Part shown: positions 57,165-64,000 of the stretch, in pieces
Layout: the number at the start of each line of letters is the position of its first letter
How positions within the stretch are numbered: the first letter of the stretch is position 1
Origin: Microbacterium cremeum
GTDB taxonomy: Bacteria; Actinomycetota; Actinomycetes; Actinomycetales; Microbacteriaceae
Length of the DNA: 64,000 bases
Assembly: GCF_015277855.1 (NCBI RefSeq)
Contig: NZ_CP063812.1
Coordinates: forward strand, 992,001 to 1,056,000
Direction of reading: 5' to 3'
Position numbers and translations under genes: made by a program
The notes under the pieces: generated by a model
Told to the model about the DNA's origin: nothing
Seen by the model: the letters and a program-made list of their open reading frames with translations, nothing else
Databases searched by the model: none

Positions 57165-58184
57165 TCACTGACGCGAGGCGATCGGGACCCGCACGCCCGC
57201 GGCGATGCGCTCGAGGATCGTGGTGATGGCCTCGGCGGTGGTGCGGGCTCGCGCCCCGCCGGCCGAGCGCGTGGGGATGATGCGGTGCGCGAACACCGGC
57301 ACGAGCAGCGCCGTGATGTCGTCCGGGATGACGAACCCGCGGCCGTCGAGAGCCGCCCACACCTTCGCGGCGCGCACGAGCTGCAGCGTCGCGCGCGGGC
57401 TCGCTCCCAGCCGGAGATCGGTGTGCGTGCGCGTCGCCTGCGACAGTGCGACGGCGTAGTCCTCGATCGCCGGGGCGACATGCACCGCGCGCGCCCAGGC
57501 GATGAGTCCCGCGACCTGCTCGCCCGTGACCACCGGGGCGAGCCTGTCGAGCGGGTTCACGGTATCGCGCTGGCGCAGCATGACGGCCTCGGACCGCGCG
57601 TCGGGGTAACCCATCGAGATGCGCATCATGAAGCGGTCGCGCTGAGCCTCGGGGAGGGCGTACGTGCCCTCCATCTCGAGAGGGTTCTGGGTCGCGACGA
57701 CGAGGAACGGCTCGGGCACGTAGTGCGTGCGCCCGTCGACGGTCACCTGACGCTCCTCCATCGCTTCGAGCAGCGCCGACTGGGTCTTGGGCGACGACCG
57801 GTTGATCTCGTCGGCGATCACGATGTTCGCGAAGATCGCACCCGGCTTGAACTCGAACTCGCGCTCCACCGGGTTGAACACGCTCACGCCCGTCACGTCG
57901 CCGGGAAGCAGATCCGGGGTGAACTGGATGCGGCGGACCGTCGCGTCGACGGAGGTCGCGAGCGCGCGCGCCAGCATGGTCTTGCCGACGCCCGGCACGT
58001 CCTCGATGAGCAGGTGCCCCTCGGCGAGCAGGCACACCAGCGCGCTGCGAACGGCTTCCGGCTTGCCGTCGATGACGTTGCCGACCGACTCGAGGATCGC
58101 GTCGGTGATCCGTGCGAACCCATCGGCCGTGAGTGCTCCCGTCGTTCCGCCGTGCACGGCATCCGTCATCGCGGTATCGACCAT
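57165..58184 (-). CDS. MoxR-family AAA+ ATPase
   Basis: A 339-aa MoxR ATPase. Walker A is in EDVPGVGKTMLARALA, Walker B in VIADEINRSSPKTQSALLEA, and the sensor/arginine-finger regions follow (ATQNPLEMEGTYALPEAQRD). These ATPases act as chaperones that load or insert cofactors into partner VWA/DUF58 proteins. GAGGAGGCC precedes the ATG. It heads the three-gene operon reading toward 53624. Confidence 0.93.
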   Translation of the reverse strand: MVDTAMTDAVHGGTTGALTADGFARITDAILESVGNVIDGKPEAVRSALVCLLAEGHLLIEDVPGVGKTMLARALATSVDATVRRIQFTPDLLPGDVTGVSVFNPVEREFEFKPGAIFANIVIADEINRSSPKTQSALLEAMEERQVTVDGRTHYVPEPFLVVATQNPLEMEGTYALPEAQRDRFMMRISMGYPDARSEAVMLRQRDTVNPLDRLAPVVTGEQVAGLIAWARAVHVAPAIEDYAVALSQATRTHTDLRLGASPRATLQLVRAAKVWAALDGRGFVIPDDITALLVPVFAHRIIPTRSAGGARARTTAEAITTILERIAAGVRVPIASRQ

Positions 58185-58332
58185 CGAGGCCTCCTCGTCC
58201 GCCCGTTCGGGCGGGTCGGCGGGTGAGCGCGGGCTCCCTCGCCCACGGCTCGATCCTAACCGCGGCGGGGGTCGGGCGGCACTGGGAGATCCCTGGGCGA
58301 GCGGAGCTCTCGCGCGGGGTTAGACTGGTGGC

Positions 58333-58421
58333 AGCTCTCCGCGAGGCGGCATCCAGGCCAACTCCCCCAGGACGGAAACGTAGCAAGGGTAACCGGGCTC
58401 TGCCGGGTTCGCGGAGAGTCT
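58333..58421 (+). ncRNA. ffs: Small SRP RNA (4.5S type)
   Basis: The core CCAGGACGGAAACGTAGCAAGG (quoted in part: GGACGGAAACGTAGCAAGG at about 58369-58387) is the Ffh-binding hairpin with its asymmetric loop. The outer stem pairs CTCTCCGCGA (58335-58344) with TCGCGGAGAG (58409-58418). TAGACT (58321-58326) lies 6 nt before the 5' end, and a short T run follows. The RNA binds Ffh to target nascent membrane proteins. Its 3' end meets the stop of the convergent Nudix gene. Confidence 0.93.
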
Positions 58422-59092
58422 TACTTTTCCCGGGCGAACGGACCGTCGAGGACCGCCCACTGCAGCAGCATGATGGTCTTCGCGTCCTGGATGCGCCCGT
58501 CGCGCACCATCGCGAGCGCCTCGTCGATGCGGGGCTCGAGCAGCTTGATGTGCTCGCCCTCGTCGGCGAGGCCGCCGCGTTCGCCGGTCCTGACCCGGCC
58601 GTCGTACGGCGCGGCGAAGAAGTGGATGCGCTCGGTGACCGACCCGGGACTCATGTACACGTCCCACACGTGCTCGAGCTCGCCGACCTCGACGCCGGTC
58701 TCCTCGGCCGCCTCGCGCCGGATCGCGGTCGCCGGGTCGTCCTCGTCGAGGAGTCCGGCGGCGGTCTCGATCAGCATCCCGTCGGGGTGGTCGTTGACGT
58801 AGACGGGATAGCGGAACTGGCGCGTCAGCAGCACCGTGCGCCGTGCCGGGTCGTACAGCAGGATGGTCGCTCCGTTGCCGCGGTCGTACGTCTCGCGATG
58901 CTGCGTCTCCCACTCGCCGGACGGGCCGCGGTACTCGAGCGTGGTCCGGCGGAGCACGTGCCAGCCGGCGGCGAGCAGCTCGACATCCGTCACCCGTACG
59001 TCGGGATTGCGGTCGAGGTCGCGCCCCGTGCGGTCGAGTCCCGTGCGTCCGCGATGGTCGGGGATGTCGATTCCGGGCCGGGGGATCGTCAT
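58421..59092 (-). CDS. Nudix hydrolase, NudK/ADP-ribose-pyrophosphatase-like
   Basis: A 223-aa Nudix protein of the YffH/AdpP group. The Nudix box is ETAAGLLDEDDPATAIRREA followed by AEETGVEVGEL, with GLL in the family form. The N-terminal strand-rich part (LEYRGPSGEWETQHRETYDR) and C-terminal helices fit dimeric NudK/NudF enzymes that cut ADP-ribose or GDP-mannose. The start is fixed by TACTCT 6 nt upstream. GDP-mannose as substrate would suit the strain's mannose metabolism, but that is speculation. Confidence 0.87.
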   Translation of the reverse strand: MTIPRPGIDIPDHRGRTGLDRTGRDLDRNPDVRVTDVELLAAGWHVLRRTTLEYRGPSGEWETQHRETYDRGNGATILLYDPARRTVLLTRQFRYPVYVNDHPDGMLIETAAGLLDEDDPATAIRREAAEETGVEVGELEHVWDVYMSPGSVTERIHFFAAPYDGRVRTGERGGLADEGEHIKLLEPRIDEALAMVRDGRIQDAKTIMLLQWAVLDGPFAREK

Positions 59093-59098
59093 GCTGCG

Positions 59099-59104
59099 AG
59101 AGTA
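59099..59104 (-). promoter_or_regulatory. -10 hexamer for leaderless Nudix gene
   Basis: TACTCT on the minus strand ends 6 nt before ATG 59092. Confidence 0.6.
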
Positions 59105-59148
59105 TCCGGGATCGGGCGCGCGCCTGGCCGCGCCGTCGGTCGCGCTCC

Positions 59149-59154
59149 TAGGGT
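59149..59154 (+). promoter_or_regulatory. -10 hexamer for leaderless pta
   Basis: TAGGGT ends 6 nt before GTG 59161. It is 45 nt from the opposing Nudix hexamer, so the two promoters are divergent and nearly back to back. Confidence 0.55.
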
Positions 59155-59160
59155 GGAGGG

Positions 59161-61332
59161 GTGGCGCGCCGCATCTACATCACGTCGGCCGAAGGCCACT
59201 CCGGAAAGTCGACGGTCGCGCTCGGCGTGCTCGACGCACTGAGCCACGCGACGCCGCGGGTCGGCGTGTTCCGCGCGATCGCGCGCTCGACGGTCGAACG
59301 CGACTACGTGCTCGAGATGCTCCTCGACCACGACGGCGTCGACCTCGCGTACGACGACTGCATCGGGGTCACCTACGACGACGTGAGGCGGGATCCGGAT
59401 GCCGCGCTCGCGACGATCGTCGAGCGCTACAAGGCCGTCGAGGCCCGATGCGACGCGGTCGTGGTGGTGGGCAGCGACTACACCGACGTGGGCAGTCCCG
59501 CGGAGCTCGCGTACAACGCGCGCATCGCCGCCAACCTCGGAGCGCCGGTGCTGCTGGTGCTGGGCGGCCGCTCGGGGCAGCACGAGACGCAGCCCGAGGC
59601 GCTCGGATCCTCCCTGGCCCGCACGCCCGCCGAGATGGGACAGATCGCCGATCTCGCTCTCGCCGAGCTCGCGCACGGCCGAGCGAAGCTGTTCGCCGTG
59701 GTCGCCAACCGCGCCGACCCGGTGCACACCGACGAGACGATCGAGGCGATCCGCCGCTCGGTCCGAGCCCATCACGGCCCTGCCACCGCCGGGGCCGGCG
59801 CGGTCGATGCCTCCGGGGCGCAGGCCGCGGTTCCGGTGTGGGCGATCCCCGAGGACCGCTACCTCGTCGCCCCGTCGATCCGCGGGGTCATGCGCGCGGT
59901 CGACGGCGCGCTGCTGTCGGGCGATCCCGAGCGGCTGACGCGCGAGGCGCTCGCGGTCGTGGTCGCCGGCATGTCGATGGTGAACGTGCTGCCCCGTCTG
60001 CTCGAGGGCGCCGTCGTCATCATCCCCGCCGACCGCTCCGAGGTGCTGCTGGCGACGCTGCTCGCCGACGCGTCGGGCACCTTCCCGTCGATCTCGGGCG
60101 TCGTGCTCAACGGCGGGTTCGAGCTGCCGGAGTCGGTCACGCGTCTCCTCGACGGTCTCGCCTCGAAGGTCCCGATCGTCACGACCGATCTCGGCACGTA
60201 CGAGACCGCGGTGCGCATCATGGGCACGCGCGGGCGCCTGGCCGCCGACTCGCGCCGCCGCTACGACACCGCGCTGGCGCTGTTCGAGCAGAGCGTCGAC
60301 ACCGATGAGCTGCTCGAGGCGTTCGGCGTCGCACGCGCCACCGTCGTGACGCCGCTGATGTTCGAGTTCCAGCTCATCGAGCGGGCACGCGCCCAGCGCA
60401 AGCGGATCGTGCTGCCCGAAGGCGACGACGACCGGGTGCTGCGGGCCGCGGCGACCGTGCTCAAGCGCGGCATCGCCGACCTCGTGATCCTCGGTGAGCC
60501 CTTCGAGGTGCGTGCGCGTGCGATCGAGCTCGGCATCGACATCCAGGCCGCCGAGGTGCTGTCGCCGTTCGACGCGGTCCACGTGAACCGGTTCGCCGAA
60601 GAGTACGCGCGGCTGCGCGCCCACAAGGGCGTGACGCACGCCCAGGCCGCCGACACGGTCACCGACGTGTCGTATTTCGGCACGCTCATGGTGCACACCG
60701 GCCTCGCCGACGGCATGGTGTCGGGTGCCGCCCACACCACGGCGCACACGATCCGGCCGGCGTTCGAGATCATCAAGACCAAGCCCGGCGTCTCGGTCGT
60801 CTCGAGCGTGTTCTTCATGGCGCTCGCCGACCGGGTCCTGGTCTACGGCGACTGCGCCGTCATCCCCGATCCCACGAGCGAGCAGCTCGCCGACATCGCG
60901 ATCTCGTCGGCGGCGACCGCGGCGCAGTTCGGCATCGAGCCGCGCGTGGCGATGCTGTCGTACTCGACGGGGGAGTCCGGCTCCGGAGCCGATGTCGAGA
61001 AGGTGAGGGATGCCACGGCCCTCGTCCGCGCGCGGGCGCCCGAGCTGCTCGTCGAGGGGCCGATCCAGTACGACGCGGCCGCCGACGCCGCCGTGGCGGC
61101 GGCGAAGATGCCGGGCTCGGACGTCGCCGGCCGTGCGACCGTGTTCGTCTTCCCCGACCTCAACACGGGCAACAACACCTACAAGGCGGTGCAGCGGTCG
61201 GCCGGCGCCATCGCGATCGGTCCGGTGCTGCAGGGACTCAACAAGCCGATCAACGACCTCTCGCGCGGGGCGCTGGTGGACGACATCGTGAACACGATCG
61301 CCATCACGGCGATCCAGGCGCAGGGGGAGTGA
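59161..61332 (+). CDS. pta: Phosphate acetyltransferase
   Basis: A 723-aa long-form phosphate acetyltransferase, converting acetyl-CoA and phosphate to acetyl phosphate. The N-terminal third is the P-loop-like domain (YITSAEGHSGKSTVALGVLD), the middle is the DRTGG region, and the C-terminal about 330 residues are the PTA catalytic domain, with RIVLPEGDDDRVLRAA and SYSTGESGSGADVEKV. The GTG start is fixed by the hexamer 6 nt upstream. ackA follows after 23 nt, giving the classic acetate overflow/assimilation pair. Confidence 0.95.
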   Translation: MARRIYITSAEGHSGKSTVALGVLDALSHATPRVGVFRAIARSTVERDYVLEMLLDHDGVDLAYDDCIGVTYDDVRRDPDAALATIVERYKAVEARCDAVVVVGSDYTDVGSPAELAYNARIAANLGAPVLLVLGGRSGQHETQPEALGSSLARTPAEMGQIADLALAELAHGRAKLFAVVANRADPVHTDETIEAIRRSVRAHHGPATAGAGAVDASGAQAAVPVWAIPEDRYLVAPSIRGVMRAVDGALLSGDPERLTREALAVVVAGMSMVNVLPRLLEGAVVIIPADRSEVLLATLLADASGTFPSISGVVLNGGFELPESVTRLLDGLASKVPIVTTDLGTYETAVRIMGTRGRLAADSRRRYDTALALFEQSVDTDELLEAFGVARATVVTPLMFEFQLIERARAQRKRIVLPEGDDDRVLRAAATVLKRGIADLVILGEPFEVRARAIELGIDIQAAEVLSPFDAVHVNRFAEEYARLRAHKGVTHAQAADTVTDVSYFGTLMVHTGLADGMVSGAAHTTAHTIRPAFEIIKTKPGVSVVSSVFFMALADRVLVYGDCAVIPDPTSEQLADIAISSAATAAQFGIEPRVAMLSYSTGESGSGADVEKVRDATALVRARAPELLVEGPIQYDAAADAAVAAAKMPGSDVAGRATVFVFPDLNTGNNTYKAVQRSAGAIAIGPVLQGLNKPINDLSRGALVDDIVNTIAITAIQAQGE

Positions 61333-61355
61333 TGCCCGATCAGGGAGGTGAGGGC

Positions 61356-62606
61356 ATGACACCGGTGCTCGTGATCAACAGCGGGTCGTCGTCGTTCAAG
61401 TACCAGCTCATCGACATGGACACCGAGTCCACGCTCGCGTCGGGTCTGGTCGAGCGGATCGGCGGGGGATTCGGAGAAGGCGTCGCGCGGCACACCGTGC
61501 ACGCGGCCGCCCTCGCCGCGCCGGACGGTCCCGCGCCCACCGTCGTCGACGCGACGACGACGCGCGAGCTGCCGATCCCCGACCACACCGCGGGGTTCCG
61601 GGTGATGCTCGACGCCTTCTCCTCCGACGGCCCCTCGCTCGACGAGCACCCGCCGATCGCCGTGGGGCACCGGGTGGTGCACGGCGGCGCGCGCTTCTTC
61701 GAGCCGACCGTCATCACGCCGCTCGTCGAGGCGGCGATCGACGATCTCGGGGTGCTCGCGCCGCTGCACAATCCGGCGAACCTCGAGGGCATCCGCGCGG
61801 CCGAGCGGGCGTTCCCCGACGCGCCGCACGTCGCGGTGTTCGACACGGCGTTCCACCAGACCCTGGCCCCCGAGGCGTACACGTATGCGATCGACGCAGA
61901 GGTCGCCGCGGCGCACCGCATCCGCCGGTACGGATTCCACGGCACATCGCACAAGTTCGTCAGCGAGGAGGCGGCGGCGTTCCTCGGACGGCCGCTCGAA
62001 TCGCTCAAGCAGATCGTGTTCCACCTGGGCAACGGCGCCTCGGTCACCGCGATCGACGGCGGGCGCTCGGTCGAGACGTCGATGGGGTTCACGCCGCTCG
62101 AGGGCCTCATGATGGGCACCCGCTCGGGCGACATCGACCCCGCGGTGCTCATCCACCTCGCCCGCCGGGCCGGCATGACGATCGACGACCTCGACGACCT
62201 GCTCAACAAGCGCAGCGGCTTCCTCGGCATGGCCGGATCGAACGACCTGCGCGACGTCCGCGCGGCGATCGCACAGGGCGACGAGCGCGCGATCCTCGCG
62301 TTCGAGGTGTACGTGCACCGGCTGCGCGCCTACGCCGGCGCGTACCTCGCACAGCTCGGCGGCGTCGATGTCATCTCGTTCACCGCGGGCATCGGCGAGA
62401 ACGCGCCGCTGGTCCGATCGCACGCGCTGCAGACCCTGGGCTTCGCCGGAATCGAGATCGACCCCGAGCGCAATCTGGCGGCCGCGCGAGGCATCCGCGT
62501 CATCTCGACGGATGCCTCGGCCGTGACCGTCCTCGTCGTCCCCACCGACGAGGAGCTCGAGATCGCCCGGCAGACGCTGAGCGTCGCTCGGGGCACGGTC
62601 GAGTAG
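61356..62606 (+). CDS. ackA: Acetate kinase
   Basis: A 416-aa ASKHA-fold kinase, converting acetyl phosphate and ADP to acetate and ATP. Signature blocks are VLVINSGSSSFKYQLID at the N-terminus, RRYGFHGTSHKFVSEEAAAF, LGNGASVTAIDGGRSVETSM and FTAGIGENAPLVR. The start MTPVLV at 61356 has GGGAGGTGAGGG upstream; an earlier GTG/ATG pair at 61329/61332 overlaps the pta stop. Length is typical. Confidence 0.95.
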   Translation: MTPVLVINSGSSSFKYQLIDMDTESTLASGLVERIGGGFGEGVARHTVHAAALAAPDGPAPTVVDATTTRELPIPDHTAGFRVMLDAFSSDGPSLDEHPPIAVGHRVVHGGARFFEPTVITPLVEAAIDDLGVLAPLHNPANLEGIRAAERAFPDAPHVAVFDTAFHQTLAPEAYTYAIDAEVAAAHRIRRYGFHGTSHKFVSEEAAAFLGRPLESLKQIVFHLGNGASVTAIDGGRSVETSMGFTPLEGLMMGTRSGDIDPAVLIHLARRAGMTIDDLDDLLNKRSGFLGMAGSNDLRDVRAAIAQGDERAILAFEVYVHRLRAYAGAYLAQLGGVDVISFTAGIGENAPLVRSHALQTLGFAGIEIDPERNLAAARGIRVISTDASAVTVLVVPTDEELEIARQTLSVARGTVE

Positions 62607-62653
62607 GCGAGGAATGAGCCGCATCGAGACCCGCGTTCGTCACCTGCCCGTCG

Positions 62654-62659
62654 TACCCT
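62654..62659 (+). promoter_or_regulatory. -10 hexamer for leaderless phosphoglucomutase gene
   Basis: TACCCT ends 6 nt before ATG 62666. It supports that ATG over the next one at 62672. Confidence 0.55.
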
Positions 62660-62665
62660 GGGGGA

Positions 62666-63397
62666 ATGCCCATGGACACCCTGCCCGACCTCAGCACCTA
62701 CGACGCGGTGCTGTTCGACCTGGACGGCGTGCTGACGCCCACCGCGGTGGTGCATATGCACGCGTGGCAATCGATGTTCGAAGAGCTCTTCGCGGCGTGG
62801 GACATCACGCCGCCGTACACGGAGCGCGACTACTTCGATCACCTCGACGGCAAGAAGAGGTACGACGGGGTGGCTTCGCTGCTGCGCTCGCGTGACGTCG
62901 AGGTGCCGTGGGGCGAACCGTCAGACCCGCCGACGGCCGACACCGTCTGCGGCATCGGCAACCGCAAGAACGCCGTCTTCGAGCGCGTCCTGCGCACGGA
63001 GGGCATCGCCCCGTACCCGGGCTCGGTGCGCCTGCTCGACGCCCTCGCGGCCGCGGGCACCCCGGTGGCGGTGGTGTCGAGTTCGAAGAACGCCGAGGAG
63101 GTGCTCGCGGCAGCCGGCATCCGCGACCGCTTCACCGTCGTGATGGACGGGGTCATCGCCGAGCGCGACGACCTCGCCTCCAAGCCCGCGCCCGACGTGT
63201 TCGTCGAGGCCGCGCAGATGCTCGGCGTCGAAGCCGCGCGCAGTGCGGCCGTCGAGGACGCCCTGAGCGGCGTCGAGTCGGCGGTCGCCGGCGGGTTCGG
63301 CCTCGTGGTCGGCGTCGACCGCGGAGCGGGGGAACAGGCGCTGCGCGACGCGGGCGCCCATGTCGTGGTGAAGGATCTGGAGGAGTTCGCACGATGA
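62666..63397 (+). CDS. HAD-family beta-phosphoglucomutase
   Basis: A 243-aa HAD-superfamily phosphatase/mutase. The catalytic pair D18 and D20 sits in FDLDGVLTP, the Ser motif in VVSSSKNAEE, and the Lys in SKPAPDVFVEAA, with DALSGVESAVAGGFG closing the active site. Directly coupled by a 4-nt overlap (ATGA) to a GH65 phosphorylase, it should convert the beta-glucose-1-phosphate that enzyme makes into glucose-6-phosphate. The pairing GH65/beta-PGM is a well-known gene set. Confidence 0.92.
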   Translation: MPMDTLPDLSTYDAVLFDLDGVLTPTAVVHMHAWQSMFEELFAAWDITPPYTERDYFDHLDGKKRYDGVASLLRSRDVEVPWGEPSDPPTADTVCGIGNRKNAVFERVLRTEGIAPYPGSVRLLDALAAAGTPVAVVSSSKNAEEVLAAAGIRDRFTVVMDGVIAERDDLASKPAPDVFVEAAQMLGVEAARSAAVEDALSGVESAVAGGFGLVVGVDRGAGEQALRDAGAHVVVKDLEEFAR

Positions 63398-64000
63398 TCG
63401 ATCGCGATCGGTTCCCCGTCGATGCGTGGCGTCTGGTCGAGACGTCGTTCGCACTCGAGGACGCCGGCGTCACCGAGACGCTGTTCTCTGTCGGCAACGG
63501 CTACCTCGGCCTGCGCGGCAACCACGCCGAGGGGCGTTTCGCCTACGAGCACGGCACCTACATCAACGGCTTCCACGAGACGTTCCCGATCCGCCACGCC
63601 GAGCAGGCGTACGGGTTCGCCGAGGTCGGGCAGACGATCATCAACGCACCCGACGCCAAGGTCATGCGTGTCTACGTCGACGATGAGCCGCTGTCGCTGG
63701 ACGTCGCCGACATCCGCGAGTACGAGCGTGTGCTCGACATGCGCGACGGGGTGCTGCGCCGTCACATCGTGTGGGTGACGCCCTCCGGCAAGGAGGTGCG
63801 GATCGACGTCGAGCGCATGGTCTCGTTCGAAGAGAAGCACCTCGCGATCATGAGCGTGGACGTGACCGTGCTCAACGCCGACGCCCCGGTGACGGTCTCG
63901 TGCCAGATCATCAACCGGCAGGACGGTGAGGACGTGTACGGCGGTACGCCGGTGGCAGCCTCCCGTGCCGCTGCCAAGGCGGCGTTCGACCCCCGCAAGA
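63394..64000 (+). CDS. GH65 glycoside phosphorylase, N-terminal part (cut by window edge)
   Basis: About 202 codons of a GH65 enzyme: the N-terminal beta-sandwich begins DAWRLVETSFALEDAGVTET, followed by LFSVGNGYLGLRGNHAEGR, the family's best-known opening. The catalytic (alpha/alpha)6 barrel and the acid Glu lie beyond 64000. The ATG overlaps the beta-PGM stop. Family members phosphorolyse maltose, trehalose, kojibiose or nigerose to beta-glucose-1-phosphate and a sugar; which one cannot be told from the part seen. Confidence 0.92.
   Translation, partial: MIDRDRFPVDAWRLVETSFALEDAGVTETLFSVGNGYLGLRGNHAEGRFAYEHGTYINGFHETFPIRHAEQAYGFAEVGQTIINAPDAKVMRVYVDDEPLSLDVADIREYERVLDMRDGVLRRHIVWVTPSGKEVRIDVERMVSFEEKHLAIMSVDVTVLNADAPVTVSCQIINRQDGEDVYGGTPVAASRAAAKAAFDPRK

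Overview
The window is about 70% G+C with dense, mostly single-frame coding, RBSs of GGAGG/GAAGGA type, many leaderless starts and frequent ggatgcc/gcatcc words. The gene content (DUF222-HNH protein, aggregation-promoting-factor-like transglycosylase, M18 aminopeptidase, MoxR-DUF58-transglutaminase operon, several CUT1 sugar importers without an ATPase gene) fits a Microbacteriaceae actinobacterium, most likely Microbacterium. That placement is inferred from gene content and base usage. I saw no insertion sequence, prophage or CRISPR array.

Layout. 1-6.2 kb: a truncated kinase-lyase/aminotransferase fusion, DUF1697, a MalY-type C-S lyase, a SnoaL-like protein, and an SDR divergent from an XRE regulator. 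6.2-8.6 kb: a decayed segment, then a TetR regulator divergent from a cytosolic GH39-like glycosidase with a palindromic operator between them. 9-13 kb: DUF222-HNH, a secreted transglycosylase and an M18 aminopeptidase. 13-21.6 kb: a polysaccharide locus (secreted lyase-like protein, large FAD oxidoreductase, CUT1 importer) divergent from an IclR regulator. 21.6-25.1 kb: Nudix, DUF2510 and HSL-type esterase genes, then an erm-type rRNA methyltransferase preceded by a leaderless 21-codon leader peptide and a two-state hairpin.

25-36.6 kb: a LacI-controlled sugar regulon. It holds a secreted DUF5005-like protein, LacI, a ROK kinase, an extended mannose-6-phosphate isomerase, a CUT1 importer, a six-hairpin glycosidase and an SGNH hydrolase. 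Four near-identical 14-bp operators (TGGTAWCGNTANCA) sit in front of the four transcription starts. The isomerase suggests a mannose-containing substrate. 36.6-39.6 kb: HxlR/DHFR-like pair, GNAT and YcaQ-like proteins. 39.6-47.5 kb: a ROK-repressor/CUT1/GH15/GH31 operon that looks built for isomalto-oligosaccharides or related alpha-glucosides.

47.5-53.5 kb: an alpha/beta hydrolase, an LLM flavoprotein, a GNAT, a bifunctional nuclease, an MBL-fold/TetR pair with a 17-bp palindrome and a G10 tract, a broken small gene, and small hypothetical genes. 53.5-58.2 kb: tRNA-Ser(GGA), then the transglutaminase/DUF58/MoxR operon. 58.3-64 kb: SRP RNA, a Nudix hydrolase, pta-ackA, beta-phosphoglucomutase and the start of a GH65 disaccharide phosphorylase.

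Two themes recur. First, regulators are divergent from, or at the head of, the genes they probably control, with readable operators. Second, seventeen starts have a TANNNT-like hexamer ending 6 nt (one case 7 nt) before the start codon and no Shine-Dalgarno, which implies leaderless mRNAs and fixes those starts. The SRP RNA promoter has the same geometry.
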